From the NCBI GenBank assembly GCA_001953115.1, contig LSSL01002888.1, positions 1 to 10,748 of the forward strand: a stretch of DNA of 10,748 nucleotides, written 5' to 3'. Position numbers and translations under genes: made by a program. Positions 1 to 8,957 of the stretch are shown in pieces. Below the pieces are notes generated by a model. The model did no database searches. It had not been told where the DNA came from and saw nothing but the letters and a program-made list of their open reading frames with translations. Each line of letters opens with the position of its first letter. Position 1 is the stretch's first letter. Source of the DNA: Smittium mucronatum (taxonomy: Eukaryota > Kickxellomycota > Harpellomycetes > Harpellales > Legeriomycetaceae).

Positions 1-146
1 GTGTCGGCCGAATATCGGCTCTGAGGCCCAGGGAAGTTGACTACCACTTGGTTTTGAAGACCCGTGGTGGACTTACTTGCAGCCTTCCCTAAACCAACCT
101 TCGACCATAATGGTCTGGTACGTTTAGAGGGTCTTGGCTCCTCCAT
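1..146 (-). CDS. 5' end of an unrecognised protein-coding gene (partial, runs off the window)
   Basis: The minus strand reads from an ATG at 146-144 through 48 codons to base 1 without a stop. The start context is ACC-ATG-G, a strong Kozak match, and an in-frame TAA lies three codons upstream, so this ATG is the first possible one in its frame. The visible N-terminus begins MEEPRPSKRTRPLWSKVG. It is rich in basic residues and proline, with no signal peptide or membrane segment, so a nuclear or cytosolic protein is possible, but I do not recognise the family. G+C is about one half here and falls sharply just upstream of the ATG, which supports coding. A donor-like GTAAGT (plus 71-76, minus strand) lies inside the frame, so exon 1 could end there instead. 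A T-rich tract ending in AAG just before the ATG could also be a weak splice acceptor. A plus-strand frame (3 to about 92) is open but shorter and has no start. Confidence 0.6.
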   Translation of the reverse strand, partial: MEEPRPSKRTRPLWSKVGLGKAASKSTTGLQNQVVVNFPGPQSRYSAD

Positions 147-226
147 GGTTGGTTAGCTTAAAATAAAAAATAAAAAGGACTTTATGTGTTTTCTTACTTT
201 TTTTTGGTTTTAGGATTGAAATCTGA

Positions 227-240
227 ATTGAGATCTCAAT
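227..240. repeat. Perfect 14-bp palindrome in the left arm
   Basis: ATTGAGATCTCAAT is its own reverse complement. It is kept without change in the right arm, where the bases around it (for instance just after AATTC) have drifted. It could be a site for a dimeric DNA-binding protein or a 5' UTR hairpin; the sequence alone cannot tell. Confidence 0.7.
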
Positions 241-304
241 CGTTTTTTTTTTTTTTTGCTTTCTTGCTCTTTTTTTCTTATTAGAGCGTTTAGTTATTGA
301 TAAA

Positions 305-381
305 CACTAAGTACAGATAGTCTGTATGCAATATACAGCTCTCTGGTACTATCTGGTCAGCTTTAAGCAGCTGGCTTAGTG
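305..381 (-). other. 77-nt segment able to form a three-arm structure (possible 5' UTR RNA fold or DNA cruciform)
   Basis: CACTAAG at 305-311 pairs with CTTAGTG at 375-381, closing two nested hairpins. Arm A pairs 314-321 (CAGATAGT) with 348-355 (ACTATCTG) and 322-327 (CTGTAT) with 333-338 (ATACAG), leaving a 9-nt bulge at 339-347. Arm B pairs 358-362 (CAGCT) with 369-373 (AGCTG). Linkers are only 2, 2 and 1 nt, so almost every base outside loops is accounted for. It does not match a tRNA, a hammerhead core or any snRNA I know. The orientation given is that of the adjacent gene. Confidence 0.5.
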
Positions 382-384
382 TCG

Positions 385-450
385 AAATATAAAAAATGGA
401 AATAGAAATAAACTTTTTTTTGGTAATGGAATTCAGAAATTTTATTGGCT
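385..450 (-). promoter_or_regulatory. Putative core promoter of the left gene: inverted CCAAT box and TATA-like box
   Basis: On the minus strand AGCCAAT (plus 444-450) is followed about 50 nt downstream by TTTTTTATATTT (plus 385-396). The same pair at nearly the same spacing is kept in the right arm, while parts of the sequence around it have changed. If the TATA-like stretch works, transcription would begin near plus 350-360. The foldable segment at 305-381 would then lie at the start of a 5' UTR of about 200 nt. The motif and its conservation are seen; promoter function is inferred. Confidence 0.4.
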
Positions 451-650
451 AATTCAAATAAAAAAATCTAAAGGAGAGAGAGAGATTAAGACAATGGAAT
501 TCTGCAATTTTATTGGCTAATTCGACTAATATATTTCTAATCAGAGTGAGAGAGAGGGCAAATGATAATAGAATAAACTTTTTTTGGTAATGGAAATCAG
601 AAATTTTATTGGCTAATTCAAATAAAAAAAACTAAAGGGGAGAGAATGAT
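406..650 (-). repeat. Three imperfect tandem copies of a CCAAT plus GAGA module
   Basis: Units start at about 426, 494 and 590. Each carries ATGGAA, then ATTTTATTGGCTAATTC, an A-rich stretch, and a purine run of GAGAG type (470-484, 547-556, 636-645). Units 1 and 3 are also preceded by the same AATAAACTTTTTTTGGTA block, so unit 3 looks like a copy of unit 1 with its leader. The ATTGGCT cores lie at 444-450, 512-518 and 608-614. CCAAT boxes are bound by NF-Y and GAGA tracts by GAGA-type factors in animals; that these sites are bound here is inference. The right arm has only one unit, so the array grew on the left, or shrank on the right, after duplication. Confidence 0.75.
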
Positions 651-1489
651 GGTGAGGCTGGGCAGCCTTCTTTGGCTGTTTCCAAAACAAATTTATGATC
701 AGCTTGATAGCCAACCTATTGTATTCATACCTTCCCTTTTCGGGAAGGGGGAATCACATAAGGAATAAAAAACAATCAAATTATCCAATACACCTCATCT
801 CAAAAATATAGTAAGAAAGACAGATAAGCATAGATATGAATTAATCCGAATGCGGATAACTTCATTCCGCCATTCATTAAGTGATGTAGCCGACCCTATT
901 TAAAAATGGGAGACACTAATCAACGCAACAAACAATAAAAATCATAGCTTTGAGGCGACAAAATTACCAAATTAAAAAAAAGCTTACGTATAAAAAATAT
1001 TAAAAAAAAGGGAAATCTATTTACAAAACTTATGACAAAAATAATGCACTATAAAAAGAAACTGAAGTGTAATAATTAATCTAAATAGCACTCCAAGGTA
1101 GCGGAAAGACTTAGGCAAGACAAGCATCAGAAAATCCAAAAGAAACATAAACAAATATTTACGCATCGAATTTGTGATACGTACAGAAGAGCAGCTTGCA
1201 AAAAAACATATGGGAAATCAAAGAGAAGCATAGTAAAATAGCGGATTTGAATCACAAACGTAGCTAACCTAAATGGGGTAGAATATCTTACACCGAGATA
1301 TGTTGTTCTTAGTGACAGTATAATCTTATTTCTAGAGCTAGATGACGTGTAAGCAAATAAAATGAATAACTTCCGGATATGGAAGAATGACGTAGACATT
1401 TGATTTGAAAAGGAATTTGGAATTTCTCGCTGAACAATCGAAATACAGATGGAGAATGTTAAGATTGATAAAAGCACCAGAACGATTTA
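651..1489. other. AT-rich non-coding stretch
   Basis: No gene is supported here. A 116-codon minus-strand frame at 1127-1477 is hydrophobic, low in complexity and has no recognisable domain or start context. Besides the hairpin at 730-748, there is a small imperfect hairpin at about 848-875 (GAATG with CATTC and CGGA with TCCG, one bulged C). No repeat of the rest was found in the window by eye. Confidence 0.6.
730..748. repeat. Short perfect hairpin
   Basis: CCTTCCC (730-736) and GGGAAGG (742-748) are perfect complements around a TTTTC loop. The G+C is well above the surroundings. There is no adjacent gene for it to terminate, so its role is unknown. Confidence 0.5.
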
Positions 1490-3716
1490 ATTAGAAACCT
1501 GGACAACAGGGGGATGCTTGACGGGATAGTCCCTTGAGGGGAACAAATCTTGAGGAATCCTAGTTTCTTGATCAAACATTTTTTCTAAGTTATGTTAAGA
1601 CAAATATACACTTGAGAGCTTTCAGTAGGCTAAAAAAGATATTAAAGGCAATGGAAATAAAAAAAACTATAGCTATTGAAAAAAATACGAGGGTTAAGAA
1701 AGTGATAAATCTTAAAGATATACTATGTCTTAAGCCTGTCATTGAAGAACGAACGAGTCTATATATAGTTTTTTTTAGTGAGGAATGTATTGAAAAAATC
1801 AATAATATTAGCTAACGATTTGCTTCATCTTGGTATAATTGAAGGTATCAAACATTTAGAAAATCTATCATTTTTGGGGTAAAAGAGTGACAATCTTAGA
1901 AAAGTAGCAGCATTATTTGTAAAAAGTAGTAAAAAATAAAAAAAAGCCTATCTTAAAGAGTAGACCCAGCTTCTAAAGTACCCAATGGACTAGATTATTC
2001 ATAAAATCAATATAGGGATTTATTCTTAACAAAAAATTTGTATGTACCATGACGTCTGCTAATCTCTTTTTAATAGTCACTACAGTGACACATAAAACAA
2101 TATTTAAATTCCGGCCAAATAAAGAAACATATTTGTTCTATAAAAAAATAGACCATCGCTCCAAATGATAATAGACAACGGTTCCTATAAATAAAAGACC
2201 CATGTTCTATTTTATTATTTTTGGACCCTTTTTCTAAAAAACCTTTTAAGAATTTCAAAGCTTCGTATTACAAAAATTTAGGATAATTCTTTCATTTGAG
2301 TGGTCAAATTTTCGATAAAAAAATCACGCTACACTATTCATATCCTTTTTGCTACTAGACCCAGAGTCTATTATCAACATCATGTTTTACATAATGATTT
2401 TTTAACATTTTGAATGCAATTTCATTAAATATTATGTAATAATAAACCTTGATTGTTAGACCAGTTTATGTCATAAATCTACATTAAATAGTTTCCATAT
2501 TGGGTGAATGGAGCAAATAAAGAACCCTCGATATCAAGGTAATTCTCAGGTTTTTCCCTTTATTTATTTTTTGGAATTCTCTTACAATTAACTAGGAGTT
2601 GTGAAGAAATAGTTCCTAAAAAAATATCTCAATGGTCTATTTATACAGGACCCTTGTTCCAATACCCAATTTCATTATCATCTAGACCGTTATTCTGTAT
2701 AGAACTTTTTGTTTATTTTTAATTAAACTTTTTATGAAGTCAAGTTTGTGCATGTTCTATATTCGAAATATTACATCGATTAATATTTTTTATTGTTATA
2801 ACTAATAATTACTGATAATTAATACTGTTGTAGTATTAAAACTAAAGTAATTTTTTATGCCTCCAGTTCACAAATGTATATTCTTTAGACTGTATTCGGG
2901 GCTATTTTTTTCTAAGATATACTCGTTCAGGATTACTTAACTCATCACTTTTATCCATAACCCAAGATAGGGAAAGAAATTTCAACAAAGCCTTCATTTA
3001 GTAAAGCCGAGCCTATGATTTTCATAAGCTATTCCCATTTTTTTAAATATGAAATACATCTCTAGCAGTTAGAGATAAAAATGAATTTACTTATCTCAAA
3101 AATATTTTATTTGGTATTTCCTGGGAAAATCAATGGGATAAGCGCCTAATATTTCATCGCAGAAATATTATTTCTTTTTAAAAATCTCGATATTAAACTT
3201 TTTAGTACAGAACATTTTTGTGACATAGAATAGGGAAGGATTTATGAGTTTATCAAAGTTGTTTTAAGAAATTTAATAGCTGCAGGGAACTAAAAGATCA
3301 TGTTTAGCCAAATGGCCTTTTTATTAAAGTATTCTCGAAATTGATCTTTTTTGAAAAAGACTTCGGATAATTTAAAAATACACTCCGAATAGACCTTATT
3401 CAAGATTATTAGAATTTAGCTATATTAAATTTTAATTATTCCCAATAAAATGCTTTTTTGGAAATATTTTACTATCAGCTACGAACAATAATTGATTTGG
3501 TGATGGTTGTTGAGTTGTCAAGATGGAAACCCTCATAATCTGGATAAAAGAGTCAGAATCTCAAGTATTTTTGAAAGCTTATATTTTGACATTAACCCCA
3601 AATTGATTAAAAAATATACCTAAAGCAGAAACCCCTAAAAAAAAATTCTCTAGTGAAGCTCAAAAAAATATTATGCACAGTCAATAAGTTAGGATATTCT
3701 TTTTATAAAAAATATA
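1490..3716. other. Long AT-rich non-coding stretch
   Basis: Frames in this stretch are short and broken. The 60-70 codon frames at 1590-1815 lie opposite each other on the two strands and depend on a TTG start. A locally less AT-rich patch at about 1498-1560 has several GGG and CCC runs but no open frame worth calling. I see no RNA gene. There is a hint of a decayed inverted similarity between about 2128-2210 and 2610-2700 (shared GTTCTATA, GATGATAAT and GACC stretches), too weak to call. Confidence 0.55.
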
Positions 3717-3880
3717 TTATCCTTTTTCGGATCATAAATATATTTAGCTCCTGCTAGCGAAAACTAATGTTATTGACTCGGACTTTTTGAAAATAACTTA
3801 ATTACTAATGCTCATATTAAAACAAATTTCAGTATTGGCGGGGAGATGGATACCATTTTTTATCCGTCGACTTTATAAAT
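3717..3880 (-). mobile_element. Diverged copy of the TTAA-type MITE (copy 1)
   Basis: The left end TTATCCTTTTTCGG resembles TTAACCCTTTCCGG of copy 3. The right part, GATACCATTTTTTATCCG then TCGACTTTATAAATGC, lines up with GATGCCATTTTTAACATCCG and CGACTCTAAAAGGGC of copy 2. Length, about 164 bp, fits the family (158-171 bp). It is the most decayed copy, with no intact TTAA duplication, so its ends are approximate. Orientation is opposite to the best copy at 10168. Confidence 0.45.
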
Positions 3881-4397
3881 GCAAAGTGTTTTTTTTGAAA
3901 AAGTTGAAAAAAACTCCGAAAGTTAGAAAATTAATTAGGCGGTGTTTCTTATTGTAACTATAATCATTAGCGCTCATGATAATAGCATAAGTTTTCTTGA
4001 CACGTCACCCTACAGTCAAACGTAAAATCATTGCTTTCTTGTTTTGGAAAGTATTTGTAATAATTAGTTGATATTAGCAAAATAAATTACCAATACCGGA
4101 ATTGATTCGTCACCATTTTCATTTGCGAACAATTTATGATGCCATACTGTAATCGATCTGAAATGATGATTTTTATACAAATGAAGGTTTTAATAATAAG
4201 CGGAAAATAAAACATCGAAAACGCCAGAAGAAATTTTAAATGATATTAAAAGTATGTGCTAAATCAGTCTAAAAAGACAATTTCATGGACGTTAAAGTTG
4301 GTTAAAAACACACGTTTTCATTTAAGCCAAAGGAAATTAGTGACTTTATTTTATTCGCAATATATATTAGAAAAAAGTGGGGGATTTCATGTTTTTA

Positions 4398-4413
4398 GCC
4401 GGCTTTTTCCGGC
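4398..4413. repeat. Short GC stem hairpin
   Basis: GCCGG (4398-4402) and CCGGC (4409-4413) pair around a CTTTTT loop. Such a G+C-rich stem stands out in this background. Function is unknown. Confidence 0.4.
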
Positions 4414-4768
4414 ATAGGGGTCGCGTCAATCCTTTTCATTATCCACAAATTAATTTTCGATTTAGCTTAGAAGAATTTTTATTGATAGACTGATAACCAT
4501 TCTCAATTGCCTAAACTTTTTTTTCCAAGCGCTGAAATTTCGAGTAATTTACTTTGTTGGGAGATTCTTAGACACACCATTCGCTTTACTTCTAGGTGTT
4601 TCCTATTTCCCTTTTAATTATTTTTTTGATTTATTAAAGTTGTTTTTATTTGCTTAATAAAACAAAAATAGCGAATGACAATAGTAGAACATCTCAAGTA
4701 GGGAAAATTAAATGAAATTTTAAAAATTATATACAGTTATTAAGCTAATAGATTGCTGAAAAAATCGA

Positions 4769-4785
4769 CCTATAAGACTTATAGG
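4769..4785. repeat. 17-bp near-perfect palindrome
   Basis: CCTATAAG (4769-4776) and CTTATAGG (4778-4785) are complementary around a single A. A chance origin is possible in AT-rich DNA. Confidence 0.45.
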
Positions 4786-5095
4786 GAAAAAGTGCCTGGA
4801 CTGACAAAGAACCTCCTTTTGTAGTGAAACATCGCAGGATAAGCCTCCGGTATCGATCTTTTTATTTCTATGAGCAATTACTAAAATATAGTAATCTTAT
4901 GCAATAATAAAACTTCGATTAATGTAAATACTGTAACACATTTTTCGGGGCTGTTATATTGTGTTATGAATCAAAATGATGAGTATTTCCTATCACCGAA
5001 AACGAGGATAAGTTAATAGTTTATTGCTAGATTTATAAATCACATTCGTAAATAGGTATTAAAAACTTTTTGCTCAAATGCTAAGCATGGAATTT

Positions 5096-5262
5096 TTAAT
5101 CCTTTTCAGGTTCAAAATATTTTTGTCCTCTATTTGTGAAGTTTATCATTCTCTATTAAACATCAAACAACATTAATAGCATTATAAATTATAACATTGA
5201 ATAATTATTTTTATTGACCGAGAATTAGATGCCATTTTTAACATCCGACTCTAAAAGGGCTA
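5096..5262 (-). mobile_element. Diverged copy of the TTAA-type MITE (copy 2)
   Basis: It begins TTAATCCTTTTCAGG and ends TCTAAAAGGGCTA, about 167 bp. Inverted against the best copy at 10168-10338, shared blocks are the CTATTTGTG string near the left end, TGAATAATTATTTTTATTG in the middle and GATGCCATTTTTAACATCCG near the right end. The right TTAA has decayed to GCTA. It has no coding capacity; it would have needed a piggyBac-type transposase supplied in trans. Confidence 0.6.
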
Positions 5263-6659
5263 GAAATGTGCCAATTTACGGACATTGAAAATGTAGGCGT
5301 GGGATTAATACGGAAATTGTCAAAACAATTGCAGCTTAGTTTTTATTTGATATTCAACTGCCGGCGGATTAAGCTTCGCCATCCTTTATAACCAATATTT
5401 ATGCCATTTTACTTTGAAATCAAAATAAATTTAAGTTTTATAGAATTTATGTTTATTTATGTATAATAGAGCTCTTAATATTTTCTCAAATCCATGTGTA
5501 CAGAGCCCTCTAGAAGATAAAGAGTAAGTAGATGCATTTTTTGCCAATAGTTAAAAAATATATCAACATCACTTAGAGCCGACTAACTCCCTGAGTTATG
5601 ATTAATGTAATTAATCGAAGAAAAATTTAAAAGCTTTTGTTTGAATAAGTTTGTTTTAATATACACTTTAAGCTACAATTCTGAATTAAAACTTTATTCT
5701 AAATTTGGCTACAAGAGGCAGCTTACGTGCAGAAGAATTACCGAACATTCCGTTGGCTAGTCTATATCTATCAGTTATGACGCTTTTCTATTAATCTTCA
5801 TGGATCAAAAAATTAATGTGCAATCTAAAACAAGTATATTATCGCGGCTCAGTATAAATCTCCATATTTTATTAGAATATCTCTTTTAGTGCATATTGGA
5901 GATCAGATTGTAGCTCATCAATAAATCTAAACTATATATCTGAAGTATCCAAAAATAGAAAGAATTAACTAATAACAGTCTCAACACCATTTTTTTTAAT
6001 GCATTTCAATATTTATTAAGTGTCAAATTGTGAGGCATTAGCAGGTATGTGTTGAATTCAAAAGCCGTGTGCTTCTTTTGGTTATTAAAAAATCCCATTT
6101 CTCCATACAACGCCAGGGTCCAACCTATCCCAAAAAACTTTACGGAATGCGTATTTTTTTTAATTCAGTCATCTTCGCATTTTGTGCTGCTTTCACTTTT
6201 CTTTGAAAAAAATAATAATCAGTTTCTATTTATTAACTACCAATTCTCAGATAAAATGGTCCCCTTACTTTTTCAACCCAAAAAATAATTCCAATTATGG
6301 GATTTATAGCTTCGTATGCCTATTATGTAACAAATATACTATTAGTGCCAAAAATAAACCATATTATTGGCTAAAACTTTGATTTGGGGTTTGTTTCTCA
6401 TTCACCAAGAACACTTTAAAAAGTGTTTTTATTGGTAGAAAAATATACTTAATTCTTGAAAAGGAAGGTTGTTTTCTTTATTTAGCAATGAGCTTATTTT
6501 TTATTCAATAGAATCTTTGTTTCACAACCCCCTCCCCCCAACATCATTTCGATATCCTAAAACATTTTTATTTTTAATTTTCGTTACGAACATATAAGAG
6601 CTAAACTCAACTCTTTTGCATGATAGATCCTAAGTATGAGGCCATGAAACAAATATTTA
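5263..6659. other. AT-rich non-coding stretch
   Basis: No gene is supported. Overlapping 66-79 codon plus-strand frames at 6049-6382 are phenylalanine- and asparagine-rich products of T- and A-tracts with no family resemblance. The only clear structure is the hairpin at 6410-6427. A pyrimidine run of C and T (about 6528-6540) lies nearby. Confidence 0.55.
6410..6427. repeat. Perfect 8-bp hairpin
   Basis: AACACTTT (6410-6417) and AAAGTGTT (6420-6427) are perfect complements separated by AA, followed by a T run. In bacteria this would suggest a terminator; in this eukaryotic context, with no gene upstream, it is only a palindrome. Confidence 0.45.
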
Positions 6660-6817
6660 TTAACCCTTTCCGGAATAAAAAATATATTGATTTCTTATTA
6701 GTGACTTTTTTTTTTGACATATAAATTAACTTGATAAAAAATGTTAATTTAATATGTAAATCTGTACTGATTATAAATTGGGTGCCATTTAGTTACCGAC
6801 TATCCTTAAAGGGTTAA
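6660..6817 (-). mobile_element. TTAA-type MITE with intact ends (copy 3)
   Basis: It starts TTAACCCTTTCCGG and ends CCTTAAAGGGTTAA, so both TTAA target duplications and the CCCTTT terminal repeat are intact; it is 158 bp including both TTAAs. Near the right end GGGTGCCATTTAGTTACCGA matches the subterminal block of the other copies. TTAA duplication with CCCTTT-like ends is the hallmark of piggyBac-superfamily elements. The interior is A/T-rich and non-coding. Confidence 0.7.
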
Positions 6818-6903
6818 AAGGTTGTCGAATTAAGACACTCGGCATTTTATTAAAAAAAACACCTGCATACATTTTATAATACAAAACTAATAATCACGGA
6901 GTA

Positions 6904-6993
6904 TCCCATTTTTATAATCCCTTTTCCCAAATCATAAAGCCTTTGTCCCAAAAATTAAAAGCTTTGGTCCAATTATTTAAATACAATTTCCCA
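6904..6993 (-). repeat. Five phased short repeats in the left arm of the foldback element
   Basis: TCC/TCCC motifs begin at 6904, 6925, 6946, 6968 and 6989, intervals of 21, 21, 22 and 21 nt. Each is followed by an A/T-rich stretch, with AAAGCNTT in the middle units. These are the inverted counterparts of the units at 7599-7693 but have diverged more from each other. Confidence 0.6.
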
Positions 6994-7598
6994 CTATGAT
7001 AAGGCTTGCAACACCCCCCAAATAGGTGTGATTTCACTATTTCAAGATATGTATTTTTGTTTTAATCAAGTTTATTTCACAATAAAAAGCCGTTAAAGAG
7101 TTGGAGGATATCACTTCTTCGCTTATAATTTTACGCTCAAGTTTAATGGTGTAACCTATAGTATAGTTTTATGCGGATTTTTTTGATCAATATAAATAAA
7201 ACCTGTATAAATTTATAATATAACTTAAATGGTGTCAGGACTATTGAAAAACTGCACATTTGACCTACTAGATCGTCCAAGTGTTTTTTATATTATGATT
7301 TTTTGTGCAAATAGAAATTGATATTTTCCCCAAAATACACAAATTTATGTTCATGCCTTATTATCTTTTTAAGTTTCCAAAAAGTAGGTGAAATTTCCAA
7401 CTTTCGAAATGAAAATAGGTCAATATTCCCAAGGCCAAGTTACACTAATAAGCTTAAGGGTTAAGCTATAATTATAGTGATATCCCCCAATATTTTAACA
7501 GCTTTTTATTGTGAAAGAAACTTAATTAAAACGAAAATATATATCTTGAAATAGTGAAATCACACCTATTTGGGGGGTGGTGCAAGCCTTATCATAGT

Positions 7599-7693
7599 GG
7601 GAAATTGGCTTTATTAAAATGGGAAGTTGGTTTTATTAAAACGGGATATTGGCTTTATGATTTGGGACAAATCTTTATAAAAATGGGAAATCC
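7599..7693 (+). repeat. Five phased 21-22 bp repeats in the right arm of the foldback element
   Basis: Units begin with GGGA at 7599, 7621, 7643, 7664 and 7685 (intervals 22, 22, 21, 21). The first three read GGGAAATTGG, GGGAAGTTGG and GGGATATTGG, followed by CTTTAT or TTTTAT and an A-rich end. The last is cut at the element end. Subterminal repeats of this sort are commonly transposase-binding sites in DNA transposons; that role here is inferred. Confidence 0.7.
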
Positions 7694-7694
7694 T

Positions 7695-8957
7695 GTAAGC
7701 AAAGATAAATTTTTTTGATGATTTAAAAAATAATTGTGCATTCATGGATATAGAATCCATCCATATTAGAACTCTTAGTTCTTAAAACTCACCACCCCAC
7801 AACTTGGCTAAAACCATTATGCCAAACTAATATTTTTTGAAAGAGTTAATATTCACTTTCAAATCTTATAAAACACTTTTCCCTCTTTTTTGCTTCTATA
7901 TACTATTCGCTTTAAAAACTATCCGTCACTGTCGGGAAGCAGGTAGTAAACACTCATTTTAAGACTGTTTTTTTTAGCGAGGCTGCCCAAGCATGCATCA
8001 GCTTATAAAACGATTATTATATTACTCTTAAATATTCAGCCTCTCTAGCCCTTTGAAACGAAAGATTTTTTGACTCGGTATTATTCATCGATAAGTTTGC
8101 TCAAAGATCCAAAAGATATATTGAGCTACTCGTTTAATTTAATCTGGATGTTTTTATTGTTTAACAACCAATAGTATCATCAATTTGTCTTGGACTTACT
8201 GCATTGAATTGCTTGGATTTCAGAAAAAACTATACCTATCTTTAACGCTACATAAAATCAATGGTTGATACGTATTTACCACTTAAGAATTTTACCTACT
8301 ACATTTGGTGAATTTAATACCTTCTTAATAAGACTGAAAGGGTGCTGTGGAAGCCTATTCATAATTGCTAATCATGATTTCCCATCTGTTTTTTACCAAT
8401 TATTTTGACAGTATTTTATTAAAATCATTACTAACAATCAGTAGTTGGTTATGTAAACACAATGCTTCCAAAGAAGAAAATTAAGCAACAAAAATTACTC
8501 ATTATCATGATGACTGTGTTTTCTTTCACATCATATGCTTCGGAAATTTGGTTAATCCTACTTCGCATATCTTTGTAAAAAATGAATTAACCCCCGAGAA
8601 AATTTTAGTTTAACAACTTCCAGTTAATTGTCTATAATTGGTTAAATTGGAATTGCTTTTAATAAACAATCAATATTCAGATATAAAATAGGATTTCATT
8701 GCTAATCATTTCAACCCAGAAAAAGTCATTTCTAAAATGTGCTAATATGAATGAAATGGAGGGGTAGAATTCCCGCATGTTGGAATTTTTTCTACTAATT
8801 CATATAGCCAGTTTCTAATTTCATGAGGAATATTAACAAATCTAATATTCAGACCCTTTTTTAAAAAAAAAAAAAAAATACGGAATTTTAATCTATTTTT
8901 TAACGCCCGAGACTTATCGAATCTAAACATGATTTCTCCCATACCTCCGAACCACTC
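7695..8957. other. AT-rich non-coding stretch
   Basis: No gene is confidently supported. The only frame of note is 83 codons on the minus strand (8742-8993). Its middle is a phenylalanine run from a poly-A tract at about 8862-8878, and its 5' end lies inside the MITE at 8958-9128. The tail, with IPHEIRNWLYELVEKIP, looks protein-like, but there is no other support. No RNA gene or clear repeat was seen. Confidence 0.5.

Larger units (their letters stand above)
187..486 (-). repeat. Left arm of the long inverted repeat (5' flank of the gene at 1-146)
   Basis: The reverse complement of this stretch matches about 10461-10748 along nearly its whole length, with small indels in the A/T tracts. Shared landmarks, in order away from the gene, are TTTTCTTAC plus a T tract, GGTTTTAGGATTGA, a 14-bp palindrome, the CGTTTAGTTAT block, the 77-nt foldable segment, a TATA-like stretch, GGTAATG, and the CCAAT/GAGA module. 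In the segment 305-381 I count 9 differences from the other arm and no gaps, so the arms are real diverged copies rather than an assembly mirror. Weaker similarity may continue to about 565. The inner end lies only about 40 nt from the start codon, so this arm spans what should be the promoter and 5' UTR. It could instead be the terminal repeat of a very large transposon. Confidence 0.85.
3881..5095. other. AT-rich non-coding stretch with small hairpins
   Basis: No gene is supported. Near 4557-4580 the string TTGGGAGATTCTTAGACAC resembles the terminal repeat of the element at 9737-10151 and may be a stranded end of a related copy. Two small hairpins are listed separately (4398-4413 and 4769-4785). 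The patch at 4790-4860 is slightly less AT-rich but has no open frame. Confidence 0.5.
6899..7694. mobile_element. Foldback-type element with long inverted arms (non-autonomous)
   Basis: The left arm, about 6904-7156, is repeated in inverted orientation at about 7439-7693, around a central 280-bp non-coding stretch. The inner part is nearly identical: CCACTATGATAAGGCTTGCA, then CCCCCCAAATAGGTGTGATT, then CACAATAAAAAGC. The outer parts have drifted more. Similarity fades on the inner side past GTGTAAC/GTTACAC. Outer ends are CCCATTTTTATAA on both sides. I cannot define a target duplication, so the superfamily is open. It has no open frame, so mobility would have required outside proteins. Confidence 0.75.

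Noticed and set aside
1..146. End of an rRNA or other structured RNA
   Set aside because: The raised G+C first suggested rRNA, but the sequence matches no rRNA end I know. An open frame with a Kozak ATG and an upstream stop explains it better.
305..381. tRNA, hammerhead ribozyme or snRNA
   Set aside because: The 7-bp closing stem recalls a tRNA, but there are only two inner arms and no TPsiC-like motif. The hammerhead core (CUGANGA, GAAA) and any snRNA landmark I could check are absent.
1127..1477. 116-codon minus-strand frame
   Set aside because: It is the longest frame in the window but is low in complexity and hydrophobic, with no domain, weak start context and the same A/T bias as its flanks. 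A frame of this length can occur by chance in 10 kb.
1590..1815. Overlapping frames of 60-70 codons on opposite strands
   Set aside because: They are mirror frames over one A-rich stretch; the plus-strand one needs a TTG start. Neither has a recognisable domain.
2070..2258. 62-codon minus-strand frame
   Set aside because: It is short, compositionally like the surroundings, and matches nothing I recognise.
2128..2700. Decayed inverted similarity between 2128-2210 and 2610-2700
   Set aside because: Shared words are short and AT-rich, and the alignment needs many gaps. I cannot separate it from chance without a scored alignment.
6049..6382. Two overlapping plus-strand frames of 66 and 79 codons
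   Set aside because: Their content is driven by A and T tracts (F, N and K runs). The longer one starts at TTG, which is not credible in this eukaryotic context.
653..8000. GGGCAGCC-type word at about 660 and, inverted, at about 7980
   Set aside because: Only about 8-10 bases match and the flanks do not align; this is coincidence at this length.
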